DNA of 39,293 nt, taken from Verrucomicrobiota bacterium. Lineage in GTDB: Bacteria > Verrucomicrobiota > Verrucomicrobiia > Chthoniobacterales > UBA10450. The notes under the pieces are model-generated. The model was not told the origin of the DNA. It worked only from the letters and a program-made list of their open reading frames with translations, and searched no databases. Every line of letters starts with the position of its first letter. Position 1 is the first letter of the stretch. Shown here in pieces: positions 1 through 7,455 of the stretch. The stretch is from NCBI GenBank assembly GCA_003220055.1, contig QHRF01000098.1:1-39293 (forward strand). The letters are read 5' to 3'. The position numbers were made by a program, and so were the translations under genes.

Positions 1-277
1 TTGCCCTCAGGCTGACGTCTGAGCGGCGCCCCCTCTGAAGCAAACAAGCGATGGTCAGAGAAGGAAAATGCTGCCGCAGATTTGTCGCCTGCTCGACAGC
101 CAGCGCCGCATCGCCTTCAATGATTAGGCCGTCGAAATTCTCCTCGAGCAATGCTTGAACCGCCTCTGACAGATTCCGCACAACCTGCGTCTCCAAAGGC
201 TCGATCTGGTCGAGAATGGCAAGGGCCCGATCTTGGAAGACCGGATCAGCGTTTAAGGCCAAGAGTCTAGTTTCCAC
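1..277 (-). CDS. Partial receiver-like (response-regulator-type) protein, C-terminus outside window
   Basis: An open frame runs leftwards off the window edge and gives about 92 residues with the alternating beta/alpha pattern of a receiver domain. The start region reads TRLLALNADPVFQDRA, where the Asp-Pro resembles the acidic pocket after beta-1. A later FDGLIIEGD segment sits where the phospho-acceptor strand usually is, but the usual DLILLD pattern is absent. Phosphorylation is therefore doubtful and this may be a pseudo-receiver. I chose the GTG at 277. In-frame TTG (286) and GTG (322) are alternatives; the one at 322 has an AAGAGG too close to be a normal ribosome site. It lies directly downstream of rnhC on the same strand, so the two may be co-transcribed. 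The output domain, if any, cannot be seen. Confidence 0.5.
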   Translation of the reverse strand, partial: METRLLALNADPVFQDRALAILDQIEPLETQVVRNLSEAVQALLEENFDGLIIEGDAALAVEQATNLRQHFPSLTIACLLQRGRRSDVSLRA

Positions 278-346
278 AATTCCCAAACAGGTGGAAAAAA
301 CTATAGCAGGAACCTTGCCCACCCTCTTTTGACTGCCCAACCTACC

Positions 347-1294
347 CTAGTTTCGCCACTCTTCCCGTGGTGGTGGCTCCGCAAAATGCTCAGGCGCGAC
401 CGCGTGTGCGGTCCGAAAATGGACTTTCGCTACCTGCCGCAGAATCTCCGGGCCCTTTCCCTCCACCAGCCTTCCAGCCGCGACTTTTACTGCCGGCGAG
501 ACCCCCCGCTCTAATCGCACTCCCAGATTCCTTCCTTCCCGGTCAAGCCAGTTAATAAAGGCCTCCCGGGCCAAAATCGAGGCCGCCGCTACCGCGATGT
601 CGGATTCGGCCCGTGGTCGTTGCTGGATGGCGATCTTGCGGCCGTGACGAAGCAACGATTGCTCGATGACCCGCGCATCGGCGAACTGGTCGGATAATGA
701 CCGTGGGCAGTCCGGTTTTTTGGCAAGCAAGTTTTCGATCACTCGTGCGTGACCCCAAGCCAGAAGCTTGTTCAGGTTCCCAAACTTCTCATACAGTTCA
801 TTATATTTCGCGGGACCGATCAGGACCACTTCCGCCAGACCCATCGAAGTTTTTCGGATCTCATCGGCCAGCGCACGGATCCGCGCATCGGACCCGATTC
901 GTTTGCTGTCTTGCACGCCGGCGTCAATCAGCCTGCGCGCAATTCCCCGATCCACATAAACACCCGCGATCACGAGCGGCCCAAAAAAATCGCCCTTTCC
1001 GCTTTCATCCACGCCAAAATGCGGCTCGAACATTTCCGGCGCGTGCACTTCCTCATAGCCAAGCTTCGCCTCGCCCAGAATTTTCGGCTCCAGCTCAAAC
1101 TGCACGAACTCTTCCACGCCCTTGCCCTGCACCAGCACCTTTGGCCCTTTCTCGTAAACAGCGACGCTCAGCTTATTTTTTTGACCAAAAAAAATTGTGT
1201 ATTCCTTCGGCGAGAATTCGAATCCGAGCTCATCGAGCAGCACACGCAGTGCCTTCACTTGGTCGAGGTTTAACGGATGCGTGTAGGAATTCAC
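347..1294 (-). CDS. rnhC: Ribonuclease HIII
   Basis: This 315-residue protein matches RNase HIII, a cytoplasmic endonuclease that cuts the RNA strand of RNA/DNA hybrids during replication and repair. Residues 1-90 form the TBP-like N-terminal substrate-binding domain typical of HIII and absent from HII. The catalytic domain opens with GVDESGKGDFFGPLV near residue 94; D96 and E97 are the expected metal ligands. The later Asp residues lie in SDQFADARV and in ESDIAVAAASILAR. The start is a GTG at 1294; no better ATG is near. It is transcribed divergently from mutY, and the space between them is nearly all one palindromic element. Length and motif order fit the family well. Confidence 0.95.
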   Translation of the reverse strand: MNSYTHPLNLDQVKALRVLLDELGFEFSPKEYTIFFGQKNKLSVAVYEKGPKVLVQGKGVEEFVQFELEPKILGEAKLGYEEVHAPEMFEPHFGVDESGKGDFFGPLVIAGVYVDRGIARRLIDAGVQDSKRIGSDARIRALADEIRKTSMGLAEVVLIGPAKYNELYEKFGNLNKLLAWGHARVIENLLAKKPDCPRSLSDQFADARVIEQSLLRHGRKIAIQQRPRAESDIAVAAASILAREAFINWLDREGRNLGVRLERGVSPAVKVAAGRLVEGKGPEILRQVAKVHFRTAHAVAPEHFAEPPPREEWRN

Positions 1295-1310
1295 TCTGGT
1301 TTCACATTCT

Positions 1311-1390
1311 TGTCATTCCGAGCGAAGTCGAGGAATCTCTTGTTGTTTCCGGAAACATTTAGAGATGTCTCGACTCCGCTCGACATGACA
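1311..1390. repeat. 80-bp palindromic element filling the rnhC-mutY divergent region
   Basis: Two 30-base arms (1311-1340 and 1361-1390) are inverted copies with five mismatches: each begins TGTCAT from its outer end and carries a CGAGCG-AGTCGAG core. The loop holds a second small palindrome, TGTTTCCGGAAACA. The element covers almost the whole gap between the rnhC start (1294) and the mutY start, and the mutY ATG at 1385 lies inside the right arm. It resembles dispersed intergenic palindromes seen in several soil phyla, which is recalled rather than searched. It is a REP- or MITE-like repeat by form. Confidence 0.85.
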
Positions 1391-2398
1391 AAACAGAGAG
1401 CCTTTCAGCGCGCAGTTCTCGGATGGTACCGCGAACGCGGGCGCGATCTTCCCTGGCGCCGGACACGAGACCCGTACGCCGTTCTCGTCTCCGAGTTCAT
1501 GCTCCAACAAACGCAGGTCGGCACGGTCTTGCCACATTATAAAGACTGGCTCCGACGATTCCCAAATTTTGCTGCGTTAGCTCGTGCCTCGGAGGCCGAA
1601 GTGCTACACGCCTGGCAGGGTCTTGGTTACTACAACCGCGCTCGAAATCTTCACGCCACCGCAAAAATCGTCGCAACTCGACATTGTGAGCATTTCCCGA
1701 GGTCGATCGATCAGCTCCAACAACTTCCCGGAGTCGGGAAATACACCGCCCACGCCATTGCCACATTCGCTTTCGATCAGCCGGTGGCCATTATCGAGGC
1801 GAATACTTCGCGCCTTTTATCACGTCTGCTCGATTTGCGAATTCCGATCGATTCGACTGCTGGACGGAACGCGCTTTGGAACTCTGCCTCCGCTCTCACT
1901 CCAAAAAAGGCCCCGGCCGCATATAATTCAGCGCTTCTCGATCTTGGTGCGCTAGTTTGCCTGCCACGCCAACCGAAATGCGGAATTTGCCCGGTCAAAA
2001 GATTCTGCCGCGCGAAAAATCCGAAGTCGTTGCCAATAAAACGACCGCGTCCTGGAACAAAGCAGCTGGTCGAAAAACACGCGTTCGTTGTTGAACACGA
2101 CAAAGTCTTGCTGGAGAAATCGCCCGCGCGCTGGCGGGGGATGTGGATTTTGCCGCCGGTTAAACTTGACGGCTTCAAGCCGTCAAGTTTGCCGCACCCA
2201 ATTTATACCGCAGTTTTTCCATTCACCAATCACCGGGTCGCCCTAAAAGTATTTCGACAGCGGCTGCGCCAGATCGACAATGGGAAATGCTGGTTCCCAT
2301 TCCGCAAACTCGATTCGATTCCAATTCCGTCCCCTCACCGGCGCGCGATTGACGCGCTTCTGGGATTGAACGTTTCTTCTGTTCATGCCCAGCGCTGA
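1385..2398 (+). CDS. mutY: A/G-specific adenine DNA glycosylase (MutY)
   Basis: This 337-residue base-excision-repair glycosylase removes adenine mispaired with 8-oxoguanine. The N-terminal HhH domain has the catalytic Glu at E37 ([10 protein letters not shown]), the helix-hairpin-helix [12 protein letters not shown] at 114-125, and a Tyr at 120. The 4Fe-4S ligands C192, C199, C202 and C208 have the normal C-x6-C-x2-C-x5-C spacing. From about residue 232 a Nudix-like C-terminal domain (8-oxoG recognition) follows. The second catalytic residue, Asp138 in E. coli MutY, is Glu here ([10 protein letters not shown]). The frame is open further upstream to 1277, but that stretch is only the palindromic element; ATG 1385 gives an N-terminus like other MutY proteins. 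A palindrome at 2162-2190 lies inside the Nudix part. The last codons overlap trpB by 14 bases. Confidence 0.93.
   Translation: MTKQRAFQRAVLGWYRERGRDLPWRRTRDPYAVLVSEFMLQQTQVGTVLPHYKDWLRRFPNFAALARASEAEVLHAWQGLGYYNRARNLHATAKIVATRHCEHFPRSIDQLQQLPGVGKYTAHAIATFAFDQPVAIIEANTSRLLSRLLDLRIPIDSTAGRNALWNSASALTPKKAPAAYNSALLDLGALVCLPRQPKCGICPVKRFCRAKNPKSLPIKRPRPGTKQLVEKHAFVVEHDKVLLEKSPARWRGMWILPPVKLDGFKPSSLPHPIYTAVFPFTNHRVALKVFRQRLRQIDNGKCWFPFRKLDSIPIPSPHRRAIDALLGLNVSSVHAQR
2162..2190. repeat. Short palindrome inside mutY
   Basis: Two 14-base arms (half-site AAACTTGACGGCTT) flank one central base and pair perfectly. The element is translated in frame as part of [10 protein letters not shown] in the MutY Nudix domain, just after the WILPP segment. 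It looks like a short REP-type insertion kept in frame inside a coding sequence. Confidence 0.75.
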
Positions 2399-3599
2399 AA
2401 CCGTTCCCGACGCCCGCGGTCATTTCGGCCCCTACGGCGGAATGTTTGTGCCCGAGACACTCATGTCCGCGTTGCACGAACTGGCCACCGAATACGATCG
2501 CGCCAAGACTGATCCGCAATTTCAGAACAAATTGTCTATCTTGTTACGCGATTTCGCCGGCCGACCGACGCCGCTCTATCTCGCTGAACGCTTAACCAAC
2601 AAGCTCACGGGCCCGAAAATTTATTTGAAGCGCGAAGACCTGCTCCACACCGGCGCGCACAAAATCAACAATGCCCTCGGACAGATTTTGCTGGCGCAGC
2701 GAATGGGCAAGCGCCGCATCATCGCCGAGACAGGTGCCGGCCAGCATGGCGTTGCTACCGCCACCGTCGCCGCTCGCTTCGGGTGCGAGTGCGTGATTTA
2801 CATGGGCCGGGTCGATATGGAACGCCAGGCGCTCAACGTCGCGCGCATGAAATTTCTCGGCGCGAAAGTTGTTTCGGTCACAGCTGGGCAGGCCACGCTC
2901 AAGGAAGCGATCAACGAAGCGATGCGCGACTGGGTCACGAACGTGCGCACCACTCATTATATATTGGGCTCGGTTCTCGGCTCCCACCCTTACCCCATGA
3001 TGGTCCGCGATTTTCAAAGCGTCATTGGCGTTGAGGCGCGCCATCAAATTCTCGAACGCGAAGGTCGTCTGCCAGATTTGCTCGTCGCCTGTGTCGGCGG
3101 CGGCAGCAACGCCATTGGCTTGTTCCATCCGTTTCTGCACGATCGACATGTTCGAATGGTCGGAGTTGAAGCTGGTGGCGAAGGCATTCGCAGCGGAAAA
3201 CACGCCGCCCGTTTTCAAGGCGGGCGCCTCGGCGTTTTGCAGGGGACGAAAACTTTTCTGCTCGCCAACGAAGAGGGCCAAATCGAGTTGACCCATTCAG
3301 TGTCCGCCGGCCTCGATTACGCCGCAGTCGGACCGGAACATTCTTACTTACGCGATCTCGGCCGGGTAGAATATACTTACGCGACTGACGATGAAGCACT
3401 CAACGCGTTCGGCACCCTCTCCGAAACCGAAGGAATCATTCCCGCGCTCGAGACCGCGCACGCGATTGCCTACCTCGTCAAGAATGCGCCCAAGATGAAG
3501 CGCGAACAGATTGTTATGGTGAATTGTTCAGGTCGCGGCGACAAAGATGTCGATGCCGCGGCGCGCGCGCTTGGCTTCAAGCAAAATTCACGACCATGA
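2385..3599 (+). CDS. trpB: Tryptophan synthase beta chain
   Basis: This 404-residue PLP enzyme condenses indole with serine to make tryptophan. The cofactor lysine is K93 in [13 protein letters not shown] and the catalytic Glu is E115 in [11 protein letters not shown]. Other family marks are [12 protein letters not shown] near the start, [10 protein letters not shown] for cofactor phosphate binding, and CSGRGDKDV at the C-terminus. These place it with the classical TrpB1 type that normally pairs with TrpA. No trpA or other trp gene lies in the window, so the alpha chain must be encoded elsewhere or be missing. ATG 2385 overlaps the mutY end, and the stop overlaps the yicC start (ATGA), suggesting one transcript from mutY onwards. 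Confidence 0.96.
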   Translation: MPSAETVPDARGHFGPYGGMFVPETLMSALHELATEYDRAKTDPQFQNKLSILLRDFAGRPTPLYLAERLTNKLTGPKIYLKREDLLHTGAHKINNALGQILLAQRMGKRRIIAETGAGQHGVATATVAARFGCECVIYMGRVDMERQALNVARMKFLGAKVVSVTAGQATLKEAINEAMRDWVTNVRTTHYILGSVLGSHPYPMMVRDFQSVIGVEARHQILEREGRLPDLLVACVGGGSNAIGLFHPFLHDRHVRMVGVEAGGEGIRSGKHAARFQGGRLGVLQGTKTFLLANEEGQIELTHSVSAGLDYAAVGPEHSYLRDLGRVEYTYATDDEALNAFGTLSETEGIIPALETAHAIAYLVKNAPKMKREQIVMVNCSGRGDKDVDAAARALGFKQNSRP

Positions 3600-4471
3600 G
3601 ATCGATGACCGGATATGGCCGTGGCGAGACCGATTACAACGGCACGAAGTTCAGCGTCGAGCTCAACTCGGTGAACCGGAAGCAGAGCGACATCGTCATC
3701 AATTTGCCGCGTGACCTGGCCGCGCTCGAGCCGCAGATTCGTCAGACTATTAACGAAAACATTTCCCGCGGACGGACCAACGTCGTCCTGAGTTATCACA
3801 ATGGCTCCGCCGGCACGCGCAAGCTCGCGCTCGATACCGAGCTGGCGCGCTCCTATCACGACGCGATGCGAGCCTTGCAAAAAGCTCTGGATGCGCCGGG
3901 GGAAATTACGATCAGCGCAATTTTGCAGGCGCCGGGAGTGATGCGAGCTCCGGAAGAAGCGGTTGATTCGAGCGCGGTCTGGCCGGCAATTGAGCGCGCG
4001 TTACGCGTCGCGCTCACTGACTTAATCAAAATGCGCGAGCGCGAAGGAAAACATCTGGCCAAAGATTTGATCCGCCGCTTGAAAGCGATGCGCAAACAAA
4101 TCAAGGAAATCCGCGGACTGCATCCTGACGTCGTTAGAAAATATCGGGCGGCGCTGCTCGAGCGAATTCACAAGGCGGGCCTTCCGATTTCGAGTGATGA
4201 CGAGCGGTTAACGAAAGAAATCACATTCTTCGCCGATCGCGCGGACGTTTCCGAGGAGCTGACTCGCGTGGAAAGCCATCTCGCGCAGTTCGCACATCAT
4301 CTCCGCCGACACGAACCGGTCGGTCGCACTCTTGAGTTCATCACCCAGGAGATTTTTCGTGAATTGAATACGCTCGGGGCCAAAGCAAACGACGCCGCGA
4401 TTTCGCAGCGCGTCGTTGTCTGCAAAGCCGAGCTGGAAAAAATCCGCGAGCAAATTCAAAACCTTGAGTAG
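3596..4471 (+). CDS. yicC: YicC-family endoribonuclease
   Basis: The 291-residue product begins [11 protein letters not shown], the hallmark of YicC, and ends with the DUF1732-type segment containing [17 protein letters not shown] and NDAAISQ. E. coli YicC has been described as an endoribonuclease acting on small RNAs, and its gene commonly precedes gmk. The ATG at 3596 overlaps the trpB stop by four bases; the longer open frame upstream has no family similarity. The stop overlaps the proposed TTG start of gmk. The function here is by family only. Confidence 0.92.
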   Translation: MRSMTGYGRGETDYNGTKFSVELNSVNRKQSDIVINLPRDLAALEPQIRQTINENISRGRTNVVLSYHNGSAGTRKLALDTELARSYHDAMRALQKALDAPGEITISAILQAPGVMRAPEEAVDSSAVWPAIERALRVALTDLIKMREREGKHLAKDLIRRLKAMRKQIKEIRGLHPDVVRKYRAALLERIHKAGLPISSDDERLTKEITFFADRADVSEELTRVESHLAQFAHHLRRHEPVGRTLEFITQEIFRELNTLGAKANDAAISQRVVVCKAELEKIREQIQNLE

Positions 4472-5075
4472 CCGCTTTAGCCGTTACGGAGTTCTGTTTG
4501 TTCTTTCCGCACCATCCGGTGCCGGCAAGACCACCCTCGTGGACGCGCTGCGAAAAACCTCGGAGTTCATTTACTCGGTTTCGTGCACGACCCGACCCGC
4601 GCGCGCCGGCGAAGTTGACGGCGAGGATTACCGATTCTTATCTGAGGCCGAATTTAACGCTTGCGCCAAAGCAGGAGAATTTTTGGAGCATGCGACCGTT
4701 CACGGACACCATTATGGCACGCTCCTGAAACCGATTGTCGAACATCTAATGAACGGCCGCGATGTCTTGATCGACATCGACACCCAGGGCGCGGCCACGA
4801 TTCGTAGTTCCAAAGACAAATTCATTCGGGACGCGCTCGCAGATGTTTTCATCATGCCACCGGACGTTGAAGAACTGCGCCGGCGGCTAACCAAACGCGG
4901 CACCGAAACAGCCGAGCAAATCGAAACCCGCCTGACCGCCGCAATTCGCGAAATGGAATCGTGGCCGCAATATCGCTACACCGTCATTAGTCGAACGACT
5001 GAGGAAGATTTGCAGAAATTTCGACACATCATGAATGCCGAGCGATATTTAAGCCGACGCTTGATTCAAAAGTGA
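4464..5075 (+). CDS. gmk: Guanylate kinase
   Basis: Guanylate kinase phosphorylates GMP to GDP with ATP. The P-loop APSGAGKTTLVDAL lies near the N-terminus. It is followed by the GMP-binding stretch SCTTRPARAGEVDGEDYRF and by HGHHYGT, then by the DVLIDIDTQGA core. The protein is about 203 residues, normal for the family. No ATG precedes the P-loop. The TTG at 4464 overlaps the yicC stop and gives the usual short N-terminus; another TTG at 4416 would add 16 residues. The yicC-gmk-coaC order is a common bacterial arrangement, though rpoZ, often found between gmk and coaBC, is absent here. Confidence 0.93.
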   Translation: MSSRFSRYGVLFVLSAPSGAGKTTLVDALRKTSEFIYSVSCTTRPARAGEVDGEDYRFLSEAEFNACAKAGEFLEHATVHGHHYGTLLKPIVEHLMNGRDVLIDIDTQGAATIRSSKDKFIRDALADVFIMPPDVEELRRRLTKRGTETAEQIETRLTAAIREMESWPQYRYTVISRTTEEDLQKFRHIMNAERYLSRRLIQK

Positions 5076-5114
5076 TTGTCGATCCATTCGACTGACGCTC
5101 AGGACGAGCCTTAC

Positions 5115-5738
5115 ATGAGAAAAAATTCCAACCGGCGGCCCGAAAAAACTGGTGCGCGCAAAGTTGTGCGGTTGCGCGGCGCCGGCAAGACAATCGTTCT
5201 CGGCGTTACCGGTTCGATCGCCGCTTACAAATCCGCCGAGTTGGCAAGTCTACTGGTAAAGCAAGGTCACCAGGTTTTCGCGGTCATGACGCACGACGCG
5301 ACCGAGTTCATCACGCCGCTGACTTTGCAAACGCTTTCCAAAAATCCGGTGATGACGAGTTTTTTCGACGAAAAAGAAAATTGGCGACCCGGGCACATCG
5401 AATTGGCTGATCGCGCCAACCTTCTTTTGATTGCGCCGGCGACGACGAACACCATCGCCGAGCTCGCGCACGGCTTGGCGAACCATCCGCTCGCTGCGAT
5501 TGCGCTCGCCACCCGGGCGCCGATTTTGATCGCGCCGGCGATGAACGGAAAAATGTGGTCGCATCCCGCCACCATCGAAAACGTCGAGACATTGAAATCG
5601 CGCGGCGTCGAATTCATCGGCCCGGAAGAAGGAATGCTGGCCTGCGGTTACGAAGGACTCGGTCGTCTCTGGAAAGTCGACGACATCGCATTTCGCGCCG
5701 AATTTCTGCTCGCCCGCCAGGAAAATCTGATCGCGTGA
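5115..5738 (+). CDS. coaC: Phosphopantothenoylcysteine decarboxylase (CoaC, separate gene)
   Basis: This 207-residue flavoprotein should decarboxylate phosphopantothenoylcysteine in coenzyme A synthesis. Family marks are the flavin-binding GVTGSIAAYKSAEL, the active-site His in GHIELADRANLLLIAPAT, the PAMNGKMW motif and the substrate-clamp Cys in MLACGYEGLGRL. In most bacteria this domain is fused to CoaB; here it ends at a TGA that overlaps the next start as GTGA, so the two activities are separate chains. The ATG at 5115 follows an AGGA; an in-frame TTG at 5076 is less likely. Residues 1-28 form a basic extension (MRKNSNRRPEKTG and on) before the domain begins. Confidence 0.9.
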   Translation: MRKNSNRRPEKTGARKVVRLRGAGKTIVLGVTGSIAAYKSAELASLLVKQGHQVFAVMTHDATEFITPLTLQTLSKNPVMTSFFDEKENWRPGHIELADRANLLLIAPATTNTIAELAHGLANHPLAAIALATRAPILIAPAMNGKMWSHPATIENVETLKSRGVEFIGPEEGMLACGYEGLGRLWKVDDIAFRAEFLLARQENLIA

Positions 5739-6388
5739 GATTTCTCATCACGGCCGGGCCCACGCGCGAGCCGCTCGATCCGGTCCGTTATCTGAGCAAT
5801 CGTTCGTCGGGAAAAATGGGCTACGCTATCGCCGAGGCGAGCCTCGAAGCCGGCCACGAAGTCGTCTTGATTTCCGGCCCGGTCGGCATTAATCGGCCCC
5901 GCGGCGCTGCGGTGATCCCAATTTCAACAAGCGACGAAATGTTCGACGCCGTGCATCAACAAGCGCGCAACTGCGACATTTTGGTAATGTGCGCGGCCGT
6001 TGCCGATTACAAGCCAGCCAAAGTTTCCAAATCCAAAATCAAAAAGCGCGACGGTAATCTTTCTTTCGACTTAATTCCGACCCGCGACATTCTCGCGTCC
6101 CTGCCGAAAAACCGAAAATATATTGTCGTCGGTTTCGCGGCCGAAACTGAAAACGTCGAAACCAATGCGCTAGAAAAACTTCGGGAGAAAAATTGTGACA
6201 TCGTCGTGGCGAATGATGTCAGTCGCGCGGATTCGGGAATGGAAAGCGACGAAAATGAAGTCACGATTTTGTTTCGCGGCGGCGAAATAAAAAAAATTTC
6301 ACGCGCTCCGAAGAAAATTGTGGCACGCGAGCTCATAAAAATATTTGCAAATGTTTGCGAAAAACGTTTGACAAAAAAAATCGCGTGA
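5735..6388 (+). CDS. coaB: Phosphopantothenate-cysteine ligase (CoaB, separate gene)
   Basis: This 217-residue ligase joins 4'-phosphopantothenate and cysteine using CTP, the step before CoaC. It opens RFLITAGPTREPLDPVRY and continues SNRSSGKMGYAIAEA, the start of the CoaB domain. Later come CAAVADYKP and KIKK, with the substrate/nucleotide-binding lysines, and VGFAAETE. The GTG start at 5735 overlaps the coaC stop. The open frame extends upstream in the coaC region but without family similarity. The tail is Lys-rich (KRLTKKIA). Both halves have intact motifs and clean ends, so this looks like a true gene split rather than a broken coaBC. Confidence 0.9.
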   Translation: MRFLITAGPTREPLDPVRYLSNRSSGKMGYAIAEASLEAGHEVVLISGPVGINRPRGAAVIPISTSDEMFDAVHQQARNCDILVMCAAVADYKPAKVSKSKIKKRDGNLSFDLIPTRDILASLPKNRKYIVVGFAAETENVETNALEKLREKNCDIVVANDVSRADSGMESDENEVTILFRGGEIKKISRAPKKIVARELIKIFANVCEKRLTKKIA

Positions 6389-6469
6389 TTACTTCGTCGT
6401 TAAGTGAAGTCATTCCCAACTCTTCACGAATTTCCGCGAAAGCGGATTGAAAGGGGGGAATAGAAGTCG

Positions 6470-6529
6470 ATGGCTAAGAAAAAAAGGAAAGCAGCAAAAA
6501 GAAAAGCGAAGAAAAGAAAGAGGCATTGA
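6470..6529 (+). CDS. Possible 19-residue polybasic peptide
   Basis: An ATG at 6470, preceded by a strong AAGGGGGG ribosome site about 12 bases upstream, opens a 19-residue frame of Ala, Lys, Arg and one final His (MAKKKRKAAKRKAKKRKRH). It has no acidic residue. About 60 bases downstream is a clear intrinsic terminator, so the peptide would have a compact unit of its own or end the coaB transcript. It recalls Lys/Ala-rich histone H1-like tails and very small basic ribosomal proteins, but no family can be assigned. A chance A-rich stretch is possible. The ribosome site and terminator are the reasons for listing it. Confidence 0.45.
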   Translation: MAKKKRKAAKRKAKKRKRH

Positions 6530-6589
6530 GGCCCGTCGCTTAATTAACGACTTCGAAATCTTTTCGGAGTCACAACTCCAAACTTCAAC

Positions 6590-6622
6590 CCGGGAGGAGA
6601 ATTTATTTTCCTCCCGGTTTTT
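6590..6622 (+). terminator. Rho-independent terminator after coaB / small peptide ORF
   Basis: A perfect 9-bp stem (CCGGGAGGA with TCCTCCCGG) closes a 10-base loop and is followed directly by TTTTT. It should end transcription from the mutY-coaB series and from the small polybasic ORF. Confidence 0.85.
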
Positions 6623-6631
6623 ATTTGAGTT

Positions 6632-6705
6632 AAGGCGTTGAGGTGTTGAGACGTCGAGAGGAAACGCTATTCTGCCTCAGCTCAACTTCTCAACCACTCA
6701 ACCTT
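6632..6705. repeat. Imperfect inverted repeat just before the monophosphatase gene
   Basis: The left arm (6632-6658, built on GTTGAGGTGTTGAG) is matched by an imperfect reverse complement at 6681-6705 (CTCAAC repeated three times). A 22-base loop separates them. The element ends three bases before the ATG at 6709, so it would fold next to that gene's ribosome-binding region. Confidence 0.65.
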
Positions 6706-6708
6706 TCC

Positions 6709-7455
6709 ATGAAGCATTATCTCGACGCGGCCGAGAATGCTGCGCGCGCGGCGGGCGGTCTTCTTCGTAAAAATTTTCACCGCTCGCAGCACGTCAACGT
6801 CGCCGAGGCGCACGATATCAAACTCGCGATCGACGTTGAGACACAAGAGCTGATCACTAAAGCACTGCTGAAACAATTCCCGGAACATGCGCTTTACGGC
6901 GAAGAGGGAATTGTCGGCGACCAATCGAGCGACCATCAGTGGGTGGTCGATCCGCTCGATGGCACCGTGAATTATTTTTACAAGATTCCGCACTTTTGCG
7001 TTTCGATCGCGCTGCGTTTGAAAGGCGAAATCATTGTTGGCGTGATTTACGATCCGATGCGCGACGAAATGTGGAGCGCGCAGAAAGGAGAGAAACCGCG
7101 TTTAAACGGTCAACATTTTCGCGTGAGCGCTCGCACCGATCTGGCCGAAGCCGTTGTTTCAGTCGGGCTCGCCAAAACGGATCACTCGATCGATTCGAAT
7201 CTGCCGCTGCTTCAAGCAATGATTCATCGCGTGCGGAAATGTCGTGTCCTCGGCAGCGCCGCGCTCGACATGGCCTACGTCGCGTGCGGACGCTTCGACG
7301 CTTACATCGAGCGCGGAATCAGTTTGTGGGACATCGCGGCCGGATGGATTCTGGTCGAGAATGCGGGAGGCCTGGTCGACTTGCGCCCGCGTAAAGATAT
7401 GAAAGACAAATACAGCATCGTCGCCTCTAATGGCGTAATCGATCTAAAATTGTGA
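6709..7455 (+). CDS. Inositol-monophosphatase-family phosphatase
   Basis: This 248-residue protein belongs to the Mg-dependent, Li-sensitive sugar phosphatase family (IMPase/SuhB, HisN-type and similar). The metal site is seen in LYGEEG, in WVVDPLDGTVNYFY and in the C-terminal ISLWDIAAGWILVENAGG. Inositol-1-phosphate, histidinol phosphate or another sugar phosphate may be the substrate; the sequence does not tell which. The ATG at 6709 follows the palindrome 6632-6705; the frame upstream of it only reads through that repeat. Its stop overlaps the ispF start as GTGA, so it is translationally coupled to ispF and probably shares a transcript with cysS. Confidence 0.88.
   Translation: MKHYLDAAENAARAAGGLLRKNFHRSQHVNVAEAHDIKLAIDVETQELITKALLKQFPEHALYGEEGIVGDQSSDHQWVVDPLDGTVNYFYKIPHFCVSIALRLKGEIIVGVIYDPMRDEMWSAQKGEKPRLNGQHFRVSARTDLAEAVVSVGLAKTDHSIDSNLPLLQAMIHRVRKCRVLGSAALDMAYVACGRFDAYIERGISLWDIAAGWILVENAGGLVDLRPRKDMKDKYSIVASNGVIDLKL

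Noticed and set aside
1277-1384. Longer MutY start with 36 extra residues
   Set aside because: The extra residues are only the translation of the palindromic element (SFRAKSRNL and similar), which recurs as a spurious peptide; MutY homology begins after ATG 1385.
5083-5110. Fragment ATTCGACTGACGCTCAGGACG between gmk and coaC as part of a palindromic repeat
   Set aside because: It resembles half of a known dispersed repeat type, but no matching second arm is present here.
5725-5745. Frameshift error in a fused coaBC
   Set aside because: The stop/start overlap is a clean GTGA and both domains start and end at natural borders, so a true split is more likely; read-level checking is noted in the findings.
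6368-6395. TTGACA at the end of coaB as a promoter for the small polybasic ORF
   Set aside because: The -35 is perfect but no credible -10 lies 16-18 bases downstream; it is also coding sequence.
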